Source: Agaricus subrufescens (lineage: Eukaryota > Basidiomycota > Agaricomycetes > Agaricales > Agaricaceae). From it: 64,000 bases of DNA. The translations under genes and the position numbers were made by a program. The DNA is taken from assembly GCA_029945375.1 (NCBI GenBank), contig CM057061.1, positions 310,001 through 374,000 on the forward strand, in the 5' to 3' direction. Of this stretch, positions 11,007 to 20,297 are shown piece after piece (position 1 is the first letter of the stretch; each line of letters begins with the position of its first letter). The notes below the pieces were generated by a model. The model had not been told where the DNA came from. It saw only the letters and a list, made by a program, of their open reading frames with translations, and did no database searches.

Positions 11007-11884
11007 TCATGTGAGATTTGCAGGTTTGTTATGAATGAAAGAGGATTCATTAGGGGAATGGTGTATGGGGAGGCTCCTGGAGGGCAGGACGGGCATAATG
11101 AAGGATTCTTCAAGCGAGTCAGATCCCGCCGCATACAGGGCAGCTGCAACGGCGATATTGCTATCACCTGAACTATCCTGCTGTATGGCATTGGTCTGTT
11201 TGACCCGTTTGGAAGAACCAGAGCCATCTTGACCGCCATGAGGGCGCTTGCCGCCGGAAGATGACGTAGAAGTATGATTGGAAGAGTTTGTGTTGTTGTT
11301 TTTGTAGGACGAGGAAGATGATCTGTTTGTTGGGTTGCCATTACGATCCTTCAGCAGTCGGTAAGCAACGGGTCGATAACCGTCTCCGGAAGGAGCATCG
11401 CTCCTGCACTGAGCAATAGAGTGTCCCGCATTCACCTGCCGGCACTTGTTACATCCTCCGTTTTCTTCCAGAATACGTCGCTCTTCCGGAAGTAACTTTG
11501 GTGGGGCCGGGTTAGGTCCATCCTCAGTGAAACAAGAATGTGCAAATGCTGAGACGGGCTCCGACTCTTCTACAGGGCGGGTAGGGAAGTATGGTGAACG
11601 CCAGTGATGTTTAGAACTGGAGGTAGAAGTGTTATTGGAAGTATTATTGGAAGGGTTACCGCGAGAAGCGTAGTCGTTCCTCCCTTGGTTCCCAGTCGAA
11701 GCTTTCATAAACGAATGCCAATGCTTGTTCTCTAGCGTATGAGAGTCGTCGAGTTTATTCATCTCAACCTGCCACTTCTCTATAGTGTCATAAACAGAGG
11801 TGTCGTACAGCCCTTTAGCTATAGCCGTATTATAAAGATGTTCGCGGACATTTGCCCCGATGACAGTGATGAACTGTTTGTCGG
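11007..11884 (-). CDS. RT1 Gag, C-terminal part (downstream of the RT2 insertion)
   Basis: The minus-strand frame enters at the RT2 junction with DKQFITVIGANVREHL, continues through an Asn/Ser/Thr-rich region, and holds a zinc knuckle of form C-x2-C-x6-H-x4-C (CNKCRQVNAGHSIAQC). It stops at TGA 11007-11009. It is in register with the upstream Gag part at 26197-26734 once one copy of the TCGG duplication is removed. The stop is in the same frame as Pol, with 11 open codons before the Pol ATG. Either readthrough makes Gag-Pol or the TGA is a lesion. Confidence 0.8.
11881..11884. repeat. RT2 target-site duplication, left copy (TCGG)
   Basis: TCGG lies directly before the RT2 5' LTR and again directly after the 3' LTR at 26193-26196. 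Removing one copy rejoins the RT1 gag frame exactly (Ser-Asp-Lys across the junction), so it marks the integration staggered cut. Confidence 0.88.
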
Positions 11885-12483
11885 TGATACGGCCCGCGCC
11901 GTTTTACGCGTAGAAATGTACTAGCTAGTATTTACAAGGGTATAACACCCACTAGCCAAGGTGCAGGGTCAGAACCTAACCATCTCTCGACACCTCAATA
12001 GTATCTCTCGTAGTCTGATAAATCCGCCTTGACTCTTATACGGGAAAACTGTACCGTGTAAGGCAAATATAGTCACTAGCTACCAGGAATGATCCGAGTA
12101 GAGGCATTAGATCTGGTGGTGACAACTAATTAGGCCGAAATACGACGATGACGCTCTAACTACCTAGACGAAACGTCGATTTATGCTTAGCGAAACTACA
12201 GATCACTCCTCCCGAGATATACTATTCGAAGCAGTTGACCCGCAGAAGACATCGGCTCGGACAGGGAACGGCTATCACGCAAACTAGCGAGCTGAAATCC
12301 CATCAGATTATCGTGGACCCACTAGCTAGCCGGACATATCACCGATTAGGATTCTCATCACATATCGATAACGAATCTGAACGGATAGAACGTTCAGCCA
12401 AGCGGCCTTCGGCATTCTGAAACCTGACAACGTACCCATGTGGATGCCAGGGGTAGCACAATGGGGACTAGCTACCATTGTTA

Positions 12484-12563
12484 GTTGGAAGGGGTAAGGT
12501 GCTAAGCGACGTCAGGCAGCACCTGCTCCAACCATGATGATTGGTGCGGATAGGATCTATCCG
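12484..12563 (+). other. Hairpin cluster in RT2 LTR U3
   Basis: Two nested perfect stems, GTTGGA (12484)/TCCAAC (12527) and GGTGCT (12498)/AGCACC (12518), are followed by CGGATAG-GAT-CTATCCG (12547-12563). They lie about 75-155 bp before the TATA box and are conserved in the 3' LTR. They may be factor-binding palindromes or RNA structures near the 3' end of the transcript; this is inference. Confidence 0.55.
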
Positions 12564-12639
12564 TACCCTCAGCCCAGTCCATATGATACCCTTAGTAATA
12601 GTAGAACTACTTTGTTAATATTTGTACGCATAATGTGAA

Positions 12640-12647
12640 TATAAAAA
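12640..12647 (+). promoter_or_regulatory. TATA box in RT2 5' LTR
   Basis: TATAAAAA in the context GTGAATATAAAAACCC. It is the best promoter element in the LTR and would start transcripts near 12670, leaving about 560 nt of R-U5. The same sequence is at 25597-25604 in the 3' LTR. Confidence 0.65.
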
Positions 12648-13237
12648 CCCTCTAGCTAGCGTCAAGAAAGGCAAGCAATCTCCTGCCCACGTCTAGCTTT
12701 GAGGATCGTGATTTGTAAAGTAGCGATCTAATAAGTGAATAACAACTAGCTTGCGAGAGAGCTTCTAGAAAAACTCAGACTAGTTCAGCAGTTCACGTCG
12801 GAGACGCTACCCGTTCAGAGAATTCACTAAGTTGCCAGTGATACGATAGTTTAAGAGACTAGCTAGGCTACCATCGCACGCTTATATCCAGCAGAGGTGT
12901 AAGTCGGTGCTAGTTTGAGTTGTAATTGCGGAGTCGGTGGATAACTGGCGAGTTAGATCATCGCAGCTCCTCATTAAACGTCATTGGTGCGACTTAGTTT
13001 GGCTACAACGCAGTAGCTAGAGTTCAAAGTTCACGTAGCCCTTCGGCCCGTTCGTAGCTAGAACAAGTTTGAGGATTCTTTTATTTGGAATTCCTTCTTT
13101 ATTAACTTTAACTTCGAAATAACCTTTTCTCTTGAATATCTCCCCACGAACTTGCATTTACGAGTACTAGTTAGTGAAGTGTGGTGTGTTTATTAAACTA
13201 GCTACACCCTTAACGTTTCATTTACTACCTCTACATC

Positions 13238-13254
13238 TGGAGCCCACCGCGAGG
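13238..13254 (+). other. RT2 primer-binding-site candidate
   Basis: TGGAGCCCACCGCGAGG begins two bases after the LTR end, with the TGG expected opposite a tRNA CCA tail. I cannot name the tRNA without a search. Confidence 0.6.
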
Positions 13255-13319
13255 GGAGTTTCAGTGTAAAGGTTTTATTCGATATTTCATATCCTTTTAC
13301 TTCTACTTCTTCAAGGCAC

Positions 13320-15296
13320 TTGCCTGAGCAACAGAAAAACCAACCTCAGCACTCTAGGAAGCCAAGCTTCATAGAGTTAAACAATACCAGCCCAACTCTG
13401 TCGCGTTTCAATCCAAGAGCGAGACAGACTAACAATTCTCAGTCAAACGAACTAGTTCCTAGACTAGACGATCCTGATCAGATCTTATTCCAAAAGCGTA
13501 AAGCTAGGAAACAAAAAGCTCGCGAAACTAGCGAAAGCCAAACGAGCGCCCAATCAGAAGAACTAGCTAGCGGATCTAGGTCGGTCAGATTTAGGGAACC
13601 GGTTATCTCTTCACCCACAGACACAGAACCGAATCCATTTTATCAACCAGCAGTGTTCGACGAAAGTTCATCACAGTTGGATATACCAGGGCAGTTTAAA
13701 TCCGCAGACAACACAGTCTATCACTCTCTGCCTAATTCGCCCGTGTCCCCTTTACCTAATACAGCGCAAACTAGTTTACCAAACAGCCGAGCTAGTAGCC
13801 CTACTCTTAATCAAAGAGTACCCGCACCATCAGCATCATCAAACTCGAACTCAGCACAAAACATGCCTTCACCACATATGCCAGCACCTTTTTCCCAAGG
13901 CGCACCCAAATGGGACGGCGAAATAGACAAGCTAGGAGACTTCATCTGGCATCTAGAACGTCAGTTCGAAGTATCTAGTATTACCGATGACGCTGAAAAA
14001 CTTAAATGGATGGTTAGTTATGTCAGCAAAAGCGTCAGGGACGAATGGATCAGTTTTGAAGAATACACCAATCAGAATTGGTCAAACTTCCTAAAACGAT
14101 TAAAAGAGGAATACCCTGAACTAGTGACCGAAGAAAAAGGGTCAGTGGCCAAGTTAAAGGCAATTTGTAGAAAGTTCAGACAGATAGGAATAACCGATCA
14201 GGAGGACTTCTCTAGTTTCCGTCGGCAGTTCCAGTCGCAAGCAAATAAGTGCCAAGCGCCACCTTCGATTATCTCCAACAGGGAGCTAGTAGAAGAATTC
14301 GTGAATACTCTAAGTCCAGCTTTCAGGGATGCACTTGTGGCCAGACTAAGTCTACAAGGAACCCGTCAAGCATTACAAGGACAAGGAAGATCCGAGGATC
14401 CTTATACAATTTCAGAAGTAATCAGAAAAGCGGTCGAACTAGTTAACGGGAACAGCCTGACAGGAGTATATGCGATAGACGCAGCCCGAGAACGGAACCC
14501 TCGATCACACACTTCTAATATCAAAAAGGAAACTAGCAGTTCGTCCTCCTCTGTGCAAATGGAAATTGATGCTATGCAACAAGATATTAGCCAGATAAAA
14601 GATTCCATAGTGATTGGACGAAAAGAGATGCAAGAATCGTTAGTAACGAGCCAGAAGAGCATGCAAGCTTATGTAGACTCGTTAAGTTCCAATATAACAG
14701 CCAGTATCGCTAAGCTTGGAACAACTAACTCGCATCAGCAGAACCGTAATCCGTCACAAAATCAGACCAGCTACCAAGGCAATTCGAACGCAAATTCGAA
14801 TTGTTTCTATTGTAATGAAACAGGGCATCGATGGATAGTCTGTCCTTATAAAACTCAGGACGAGAAGGACGGAAAAATAGTACAGGATGGGTCGAAGCTA
14901 AGGTTCGCAGATGGCTCCGGAATACCCAGAGAACCAGGAGTACCGATTAGAAAAAGTGTTGAAAAATACTTGCCCGCTTCCATGGCAGCTCTTATCTTTG
15001 GAGCGCCTGAGCTACCCCAAGGAGAAGACGAACCAGATACCGGGTATTCAGTAACTAGTTCGAGTACCTCCAGGCCTATCCCACTTGTAGCTATCCAGAA
15101 AAGAGAGGATGTACAAAAAGCCAATGCACAGGCTTTGGAAATGGAGCGTATGAGAGGTCGTCTAGCAACAATGGAAACATTTGTACAAAACCTGATGCCA
15201 CAAGCCAGACCGGAAACGGCTGAGGAAGATGAGCTCATACAGCAAATGATGAAATTGTTTACTCAGAGGACCGCCGCCAAGAAGGCGGATTTTTGA
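13320..15296 (+). CDS. RT2 Gag (no AUG start)
   Basis: The frame is open from 13197, inside the LTR and across the primer site, to TGA 15294-15296, with no ATG before 13863. The stated start is only a TTG with coding-like sequence after it, so the true initiation site is unknown. The N-terminal 180 residues are Ser/Pro/Asn-rich. A retrotransposon Gag capsid region follows (PKWDGEIDKLGDFIWHLERQ, then KLKWMVSYVSKSVRDEW). The nucleocapsid zinc knuckle is CFYCNETGHRWIVC, exact C-x2-C-x4-H-x4-C. The end overlaps the next frame by a slippery GGATTTT. Translation must begin at a non-AUG codon, by a spliced leader, or by another route. Confidence 0.85.
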   Translation: MPEQQKNQPQHSRKPSFIELNNTSPTLSRFNPRARQTNNSQSNELVPRLDDPDQILFQKRKARKQKARETSESQTSAQSEELASGSRSVRFREPVISSPTDTEPNPFYQPAVFDESSSQLDIPGQFKSADNTVYHSLPNSPVSPLPNTAQTSLPNSRASSPTLNQRVPAPSASSNSNSAQNMPSPHMPAPFSQGAPKWDGEIDKLGDFIWHLERQFEVSSITDDAEKLKWMVSYVSKSVRDEWISFEEYTNQNWSNFLKRLKEEYPELVTEEKGSVAKLKAICRKFRQIGITDQEDFSSFRRQFQSQANKCQAPPSIISNRELVEEFVNTLSPAFRDALVARLSLQGTRQALQGQGRSEDPYTISEVIRKAVELVNGNSLTGVYAIDAARERNPRSHTSNIKKETSSSSSSVQMEIDAMQQDISQIKDSIVIGRKEMQESLVTSQKSMQAYVDSLSSNITASIAKLGTTNSHQQNRNPSQNQTSYQGNSNANSNCFYCNETGHRWIVCPYKTQDEKDGKIVQDGSKLRFADGSGIPREPGVPIRKSVEKYLPASMAALIFGAPELPQGEDEPDTGYSVTSSSTSRPIPLVAIQKREDVQKANAQALEMERMRGRLATMETFVQNLMPQARPETAEEDELIQQMMKLFTQRTAAKKADF

Positions 15297-15346
15297 AAAG
15301 TCCAATGAAGAAGTCGACTTCTGGAAAAGAGGTTCGCTTCCAGAAG
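15287..15346 (+). promoter_or_regulatory. Gag-Pro -1 ribosomal frameshift signal
   Basis: In gag phase the sequence reads G-GAT-TTT-TGA. A -1 slip on GGATTTT (15287-15293) places the ribosome on TTG AAA AGT, the open pro frame, before the gag stop is read. GGAUUUU is a known natural slippery heptamer. Downstream is a perfect 9 bp stem, CTTCTGGAA (15318-15326)/TTCCAGAAG (15338-15346), though the 24 nt spacer is longer than usual. Confidence 0.75.
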
Positions 15347-16366
15347 GATCAGACGACCGAGGACGATACAGAGAAAAGAAATAGAACTACAGACAACAGA
15401 GGAGTGTTCCCTTATAGAAGAGTGCCGGCTATGAAACCAGTAGTGGAGGTACCACCTTTACCAGCCAGATACATGAATGAGACCAGAAAGCCTCCTAGTT
15501 ATAAACATCAGACTCAAGTAGAGGAAAATGTCGATATTAAAGAGGTTTTGACGCGTCTATTCGGCAAGGAGGTTACCTTAACACAGCAGGAGTTACTAGC
15601 TATGGCACCTAAACTCAGAGAAATGTGGAAAGAAGTGATCAGTAAGAGAAGAGTCCCTACAGGAAACAACACCCTAGAAGTGGAAACAGAGTTAAGATCA
15701 GAAACGGGACTAAACAGTACTTCCTCGCAGGAGAATGGTTGGGATGTAGTAGATACCGCTTCGCTGGAAATCCCTAAACGCACTAGCGAGTTAGCTAGAA
15801 ACGCGGCGGGGATATACGTGCAAAATTGGCGTATCGAAGATCCGATCATGCAATATTTGTCTACGTTGAATTCCAACGAACGACAAAAACAGATCTTCGC
15901 GGTAGCTAGCACAGAAGCAGTAGCCGCCAAAGGTATGGAGCATCTCAGAGTAATCCCAGCCTTAGTAAATCGTGTTTGTGAAGAAGAAGCGTTACTAGAT
16001 AGTGGATCACAAATCGTGTCCATGTCTAAACAAGCTGCCAGCGAATGCAAGATAACTTGGGACCCCAAGCTCAGTATTAATATGATGGGTGCTAATGGTG
16101 CTGTATCGCGAACAGAAGGAGTAGCTAGAAATGTGCCCTTCACCTTCGGAAACATCACAGTCCATTTGCAAGTTCATATTCTGGAAGGTGCAGCATACAG
16201 ATTACTATTGGGCAGACCTTTTGATGTAATAACCGAGAGCAAGATAGTAAACTCACAGGAGGGTCTTCAGTATATAAACATCACAGATCCGAATACTAAA
16301 GAGCAGGCTACCTTGTCAACATACGCGAGAGGACAATTACCCAAATCAGTAGATGTAAATTTTTAA
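15293..16366 (+). CDS. RT2 Pro: retropepsin-like aspartic protease, separate frame
   Basis: 357 codons counted from the shift codon TTG; the first ATG is at 15305, but entry from gag by -1 frameshift fits better. The first 200 residues are basic, hydrophilic and of unknown role. The protease motif is EEEALLDSGSQIVSMSK near residue 240, with Asp-Ser-Gly as the catalytic triplet, then a GRPFD turn and a hydrophobic LLLGRPF segment typical of retropepsin folds. A protease in its own frame, between gag and pol, resembles the betaretrovirus/deltaretrovirus layout more than the usual Ty3 layout. It ends at TAA 16364-16366, overlapping pol through AAATTTT. Confidence 0.82.
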   Translation: MKSPMKKSTSGKEVRFQKDQTTEDDTEKRNRTTDNRGVFPYRRVPAMKPVVEVPPLPARYMNETRKPPSYKHQTQVEENVDIKEVLTRLFGKEVTLTQQELLAMAPKLREMWKEVISKRRVPTGNNTLEVETELRSETGLNSTSSQENGWDVVDTASLEIPKRTSELARNAAGIYVQNWRIEDPIMQYLSTLNSNERQKQIFAVASTEAVAAKGMEHLRVIPALVNRVCEEEALLDSGSQIVSMSKQAASECKITWDPKLSINMMGANGAVSRTEGVARNVPFTFGNITVHLQVHILEGAAYRLLLGRPFDVITESKIVNSQEGLQYINITDPNTKEQATLSTYARGQLPKSVDVNF

Positions 16367-16399
16367 GTAGCTTCGAGGAATTCGAGCCCTGGCTTGAAG
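16357..16399 (+). promoter_or_regulatory. Pro-Pol -1 ribosomal frameshift signal
   Basis: In pro phase the sequence reads A-AAT-TTT-TAA. A -1 slip on AAATTTT (16357-16363) gives TTA AGT AGC, the open pol frame. Seven bases later a stem can form between CTTCGAG (16371-16377) and CTTGAAG (16393-16399), 7 bp with one G-U pair and a 15 nt loop. That spacing is typical of -1 signals. Confidence 0.78.
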
Positions 16400-19300
16400 G
16401 AGAAGCGGCCTGCATCATCAGTCAAGACTCCGACACTAGTCAGCCATATATCAGTGAGGTCTTGCCGATTCAATCCAACAAGCTAGACGATGAAGAAGTA
16501 AAACTAGTATATTTACAGAAGAGCTTGGAAGAAGTAGACCTTCCTGAGAAGGCAATTTTCAGTCAGTACCTGCAAAACGTCACCACAGACTACCAACCAT
16601 ACCATAAAGTAGTCGCAGTCGAAGAAGATAAACAGTGGAAACCAACCATGGTGCTAGCTAAGAAATATAAACCCGTGGCGCTAAAAGTAAAACCAGTCCT
16701 GGGAGAGCTACCAGCGAAATTCCGCATAGAGCGAGATATAACTGGGGATCCGTTAGAAGGAATGCCCAAGTTAATGGTAAACCCACCCGAGTTTGAAGCC
16801 AAGGGGCGCTATACTCAGGAAAGAAAGGACAAACTAGATACCGCACACGGCGGAGATTTCTTATGGCCTGAAGAACGAAAGTTAATGCACTGGCTGATCG
16901 CCCAGCAGAATGAGTGTTTTGCCTGGGAAGACAGTGAACGAGGTAGCTTCAAGGAAAAGTACTTTCCAGCAGTAGAAATACCCACAGTGGCACATACCCC
17001 ATGGGTAGAAAAGCAGTTTAGGATACCCCCAGCCATATACGAGGAAGTCTGTCGTATAATAAAGCGCAAAATAGATACAGGAGTCTATGAACCATCAAAC
17101 TCGTCGTACAGGTCTAAATGGTTTTGTGTCTTAAAGAAAGATGGAAAAAGTCTCCGTCTGGTACACAGTTTAGAACCGTTAAACCGGGTTACGATCGCAC
17201 ATTCAGGGCTTCCTCCAGCTACTGAGGAACTAGCTATGCACTTTGCAGGGAGAGCCTGTACAGGAGTACTTGATCTGTGGGTCGGGTACGATAACCGTAA
17301 ACTAGCTAGTTCATCCAGAGATCTCACTACGTTTCAGTCACCCTTCGGAGCCCTCAGGCTAGTAACTTTGCCGATGGGATGGACAAATTCGGTTCCTATT
17401 TTTCATGAGGACGTGACCTTTATACTCAGAGAAGAGATCCCTCAGTATACGTTGCCCTATATAGATGACGTGCCTATTCGAGGACCCGCTACCAGATACG
17501 AACTAGATGGGTCTACTACTAGCTACGAGGTTTTAAAAGAAAACCATGGCATCAGACGATTCGTATACGAGCATCTACAGACAGTTAATAGGATCCTACA
17601 ACGAATGAAATATTCAGGAGGGACCTTCTCCGGTCCCAAGACTACGATATGTGCAGATTATATCACGATCGTAGGATTTGAGTGCTCATATAAAGGTAGG
17701 AAACCTTCTAGGGATGCCATAGGGAAAATACTCCGTTGGGGGGAATGTACCGACACTACAGATGTCAGAGCATTCTTAGGGACGGCAGTACAATGCCGAA
17801 ATCACATTCCTAACTTTGTGACCTTGGCAGCACCTTTATATAATATCTGTAAGAAGGGTGTACCGTTTATATGGGGGCCAGAGCAGGAACTAGCACAGCA
17901 AAGACTAAAAGACAGCATAGCTAGTTGCTTTCATACCCGAAATCCTAAATTTCCAAGTACTCAGCCGATAGTGTTAGCCGTTGACTCCTCTTGGCGCGCG
18001 GTGGGATACTACATCTATCAAAGGGATGAGGAAAATCCGAAGATTATCCATTATGTGAAATTCAACTCTATCTTGATGGATGAAAGGCAGCAGAGGTATT
18101 CACAACCTAAGAGAGAGTTGTGTGGACTTAGAATGGCGCTAGAAGAAGAAGTTTATTTGCTCAGAGGAAGCAGAAATCTCATCGTCGAGACGGACGCCAA
18201 ATATCTACATGGAATATTAAACAATCCGGGCAAGTTACCTAATGCAACAGTTAACAGATGGGCGGATTATATCCGAACTAATTTCCAATTAGTTTTACTC
18301 CATAAGAAAGGAAAGACTTTTGGACCCGATGGGTTATCTAGACGCAAATGGTATCCGGGAGATCCCATAGAACGGCGATTCGACGATGTGTCAGAAGATG
18401 ACCAAGGAGACTTCGAACTAGTAAAGGAAAACCCGGATGATGAGGATCCCTTGCCTTTAGAGGACTTCATTGAGGAAATTGATGACAGAACAGGCTTCAT
18501 ACAGCAGATAATGAACGAAGATAGTCTGCTACAGTTAACAATAGCAGAAGCTAACCAGGTTTTACAATCAGAAATACAGCAGAGACGACAAATGGCTAAG
18601 TCCGCAGACTGTCCGGATCCGTTGAGGATATTTCTGAATAACGTAGCAGACATGGAGGAACAAGCTACGTATCAAGAACCTGAAGGGCCGACAGTAGATG
18701 ACGATTCAGACGAAATTAATGCGGAGGAAGATCCTTATGATCAAGATAGGCGTACTTCCGAAGCAAGGATGCAGGACAGACAATTAACTCGAATAAAAGA
18801 ATGGCTAGCTAGTAACCCTAGTAATGTCAATACATCGAAAATGTCCCCAGAACAAGCGAGGTTCATCAGGGCAGCCTCACATTTCTGGATAGACGATCAA
18901 GGACGGCTATTTAGGAAGATATCAGGAACCGGGAACCCACAGCTAGTTGTGGAAATCGATCAGCGCATGTACATTATGAAACAGTGTCATGACAAGTTAG
19001 GACATCGAGGGGTGTACGCAACCAACAAGCTAGTATCGCAGAGATTCTGGTGGCCAGAGATGGAAGGCGACGTAGCCTGGTACGTCAAGTCCTGCCACCT
19101 GTGTCAAGCTAGACAGAAGATGGCAATGGAACTACCGCCAGTAGTAACCCATACACCATCGATATTTCAGATTCTGCATGCCGATACGGTACATATCTCT
19201 ACAGCCTCCAACGGTTGTAAACATATAGTGCATGGGAGGTGTGCGCTCTCATCATGGATGGAAGCCAGAGCATTACGAAAAGAAGATGCCAAGTCTATTG

Positions 19301-20172
19301 GGGCTTGGCTCTTCGAAGACATAATATGCCGATGGGGTAGCTTAGTCAAAATTGTCACAGATAACGGTGCCCCATTTAGGAAAGCAGTCCGATGGCTAGA
19401 GGAGAAATATGGGATTAAAGGAGTAGCTATCTCCCCATATAACTCACAAGCTAATGGGACAATTGAGAGACCGCATTGGGATCTGCGGCAGATGCTTTAC
19501 AAGGCTACCGGAGGAGATCTGAAACGATGGTTCTGGGTATTACACCACGTAACCTGGGCCGACCGGATAACAGTCAGAAAAGGCACAGGTTGCTCACCAT
19601 ATTTCATGATAACTGGGGCCCAACCAACCATCCCGCTGGATATAGAAGAAGCAACATGGCTAGTTAGCTACCCTAATAAGATGATATCCACGGCAGAATT
19701 GCTAGGGCTACGGGCGCAAGCGCTAGCTAAGCACATCTCGCATGTAGAAGAAATGCGACAGAGAATTAGTGAAGAAAAACTTCGACGGGCCTTGCAGCTG
19801 GAAGAAGATATGAAACATAAAATAAAAGATTTCAATCTAGGACCAGGAGATTTGGCTCTAGTAAGAAATTCGGCTATAGAAATGTCAGCAGACAGGAAAA
19901 TGAAAACTAGATACTTAGGTCCAGTGGTTATCGTCAAAAGGCTTAAAGGAGGAGCATACCTTGTGGCAGAATATGACGGCTCAGTATGGCAGAATAAGGT
20001 GGCAGCCTACAGGATAGTGCCCTATCTAGCTAGGCGAAAAATCGTATTCAGCGATAAAGTTCGCGGCCTCTTGGACGCTACTGAGGAAGAACTGGAGTTG
20101 TTAGAGAAGCAAGAGCTCGAGAGATCTTTAGATGAGGAAAAAGACGTCGAACTAGTAGTCTCAACCACTTAA
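16363..20172 (+). CDS. RT2 Pol: RT, RNase H, integrase
   Basis: The frame is open from the shift codon at 16363 and has no natural ATG at its head, fitting expression only as a fusion. Reverse transcriptase: LVHSLEPLN, TTFQSPFGALRLVTLPMGW, active site PYIDDVPI. RNase H: LAVDSSWRAVGYYIY and a GPDGLSRR end motif. Integrase zinc finger: HDKLGHRGVYATN...CHLCQAR; core: LHADTVHI, VTDNGAPF and NGTIERPHWD as D, D, E. The C-terminus (LGPGDLALVRNS) is a simple integrase tail without chromodomain. An acidic linker of about 150 residues lies between RNase H and integrase. The RT type, with PFGALRL and YIDDVP, is familiar from agaricomycete gypsy elements. All catalytic residues are present. Confidence 0.92.
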   Translation, partial: LSSFEEFEPWLEGEAACIISQDSDTSQPYISEVLPIQSNKLDDEEVKLVYLQKSLEEVDLPEKAIFSQYLQNVTTDYQPYHKVVAVEEDKQWKPTMVLAKKYKPVALKVKPVLGELPAKFRIERDITGDPLEGMPKLMVNPPEFEAKGRYTQERKDKLDTAHGGDFLWPEERKLMHWLIAQQNECFAWEDSERGSFKEKYFPAVEIPTVAHTPWVEKQFRIPPAIYEEVCRIIKRKIDTGVYEPSNSSYRSKWFCVLKKDGKSLRLVHSLEPLNRVTIAHSGLPPATEELAMHFAGRACTGVLDLWVGYDNRKLASSSRDLTTFQSPFGALRLVTLPMGWTNSVPIFHEDVTFILREEIPQYTLPYIDDVPIRGPATRYELDGSTTSYEVLKENHGIRRFVYEHLQTVNRILQRMKYSGGTFSGPKTTICADYITIVGFECSYKGRKPSRDAIGKILRWGECTDTTDVRAFLGTAVQCRNHIPNFVTLAAPLYNICKKGVPFIWGPEQELAQQRLKDSIASCFHTRNPKFPSTQPIVLAVDSSWRAVGYYIYQRDEENPKIIHYVKFNSILMDERQQRYSQPKRELCGLRMALEEEVYLLRGSRNLIVETDAKYLHGILNNPGKLPNATVNRWADYIRTNFQLVLLHKKGKTFGPDGLSRRKWYPGDPIERRFDDVSEDDQGDFELVKENPDDEDPLPLEDFIEEIDDRTGFIQQIMNEDSLLQLTIAEANQVLQSEIQQRRQMAKSADCPDPLRIFLNNVADMEEQATYQEPEGPTVDDDSDEINAEEDPYDQDRRTSEARMQDRQLTRIKEWLASNPSNVNTSKMSPEQARFIRAASHFWIDDQGRLFRKISGTGNPQLVVEIDQRMYIMKQCHDKLGHRGVYATNKLVSQRFWWPEMEGDVAWYVKSCHLCQARQKMAMELPPVVTHTPSIFQILHADTVHISTASNGCKHIVHGRCALSSWMEARALRKEDAKSIGAWLFEDIICRWGSLVKIVTDNGAPFRKAVRWLEEKYGIKGVAISPYNSQANGTIERPHWDLRQMLYKATGGDLKRWFWVLHHVTWADRITVRKGTGCSPYFMITGAQPTIPLDIEEATWLVSYPNKMISTAELLGLRAQALAKHISHVEEMRQRISEEKLRRALQLEEDMKHKIKDFNLGPGDLALVRNSAIEMSADRKMKTRYLGPVVIVKRLKGGAYLVAEYDGSVWQNKVAAYRIVPYLARRKIVFSDKVRGLLDATEEELELLEKQELERSLDEEKDVELVVSTT

Positions 20173-20297
20173 CAAAAAGCTAGATTGCGAAACAAACACT
20201 AGCTAGGACACGATCTTCAACGGAAAGGACAGGACGGTCTCAGAAGTACAGAACTACTACAGTAACCTTGAAAAGGGACAGGGGCTAGGCTAGCTAG

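Larger units (their letters stand above)
11885..13235 (+). repeat. RT2 5' LTR
   Basis: 1,351 bp, starting TGATACGG and ending CTCTACA (TG...CA). It carries a TATA box at 12640 and a group of short perfect hairpins before it. It contains 22 CTAG tetranucleotides by my count, against about 5 expected for random sequence. A 61-codon open frame occurs in both LTR copies but has no support as a gene. Confidence 0.93.

Noticed and set aside
12235..12420. 61-codon open frame present in both RT2 LTRs (also 25192-25377)
   Set aside because: It is duplicated only because the LTR is duplicated; no coding signature.
13320..13322. TTG at 13320 as a true start codon of Gag
   Set aside because: Poor context and no evidence; kept only as a coordinate marker for the open frame.
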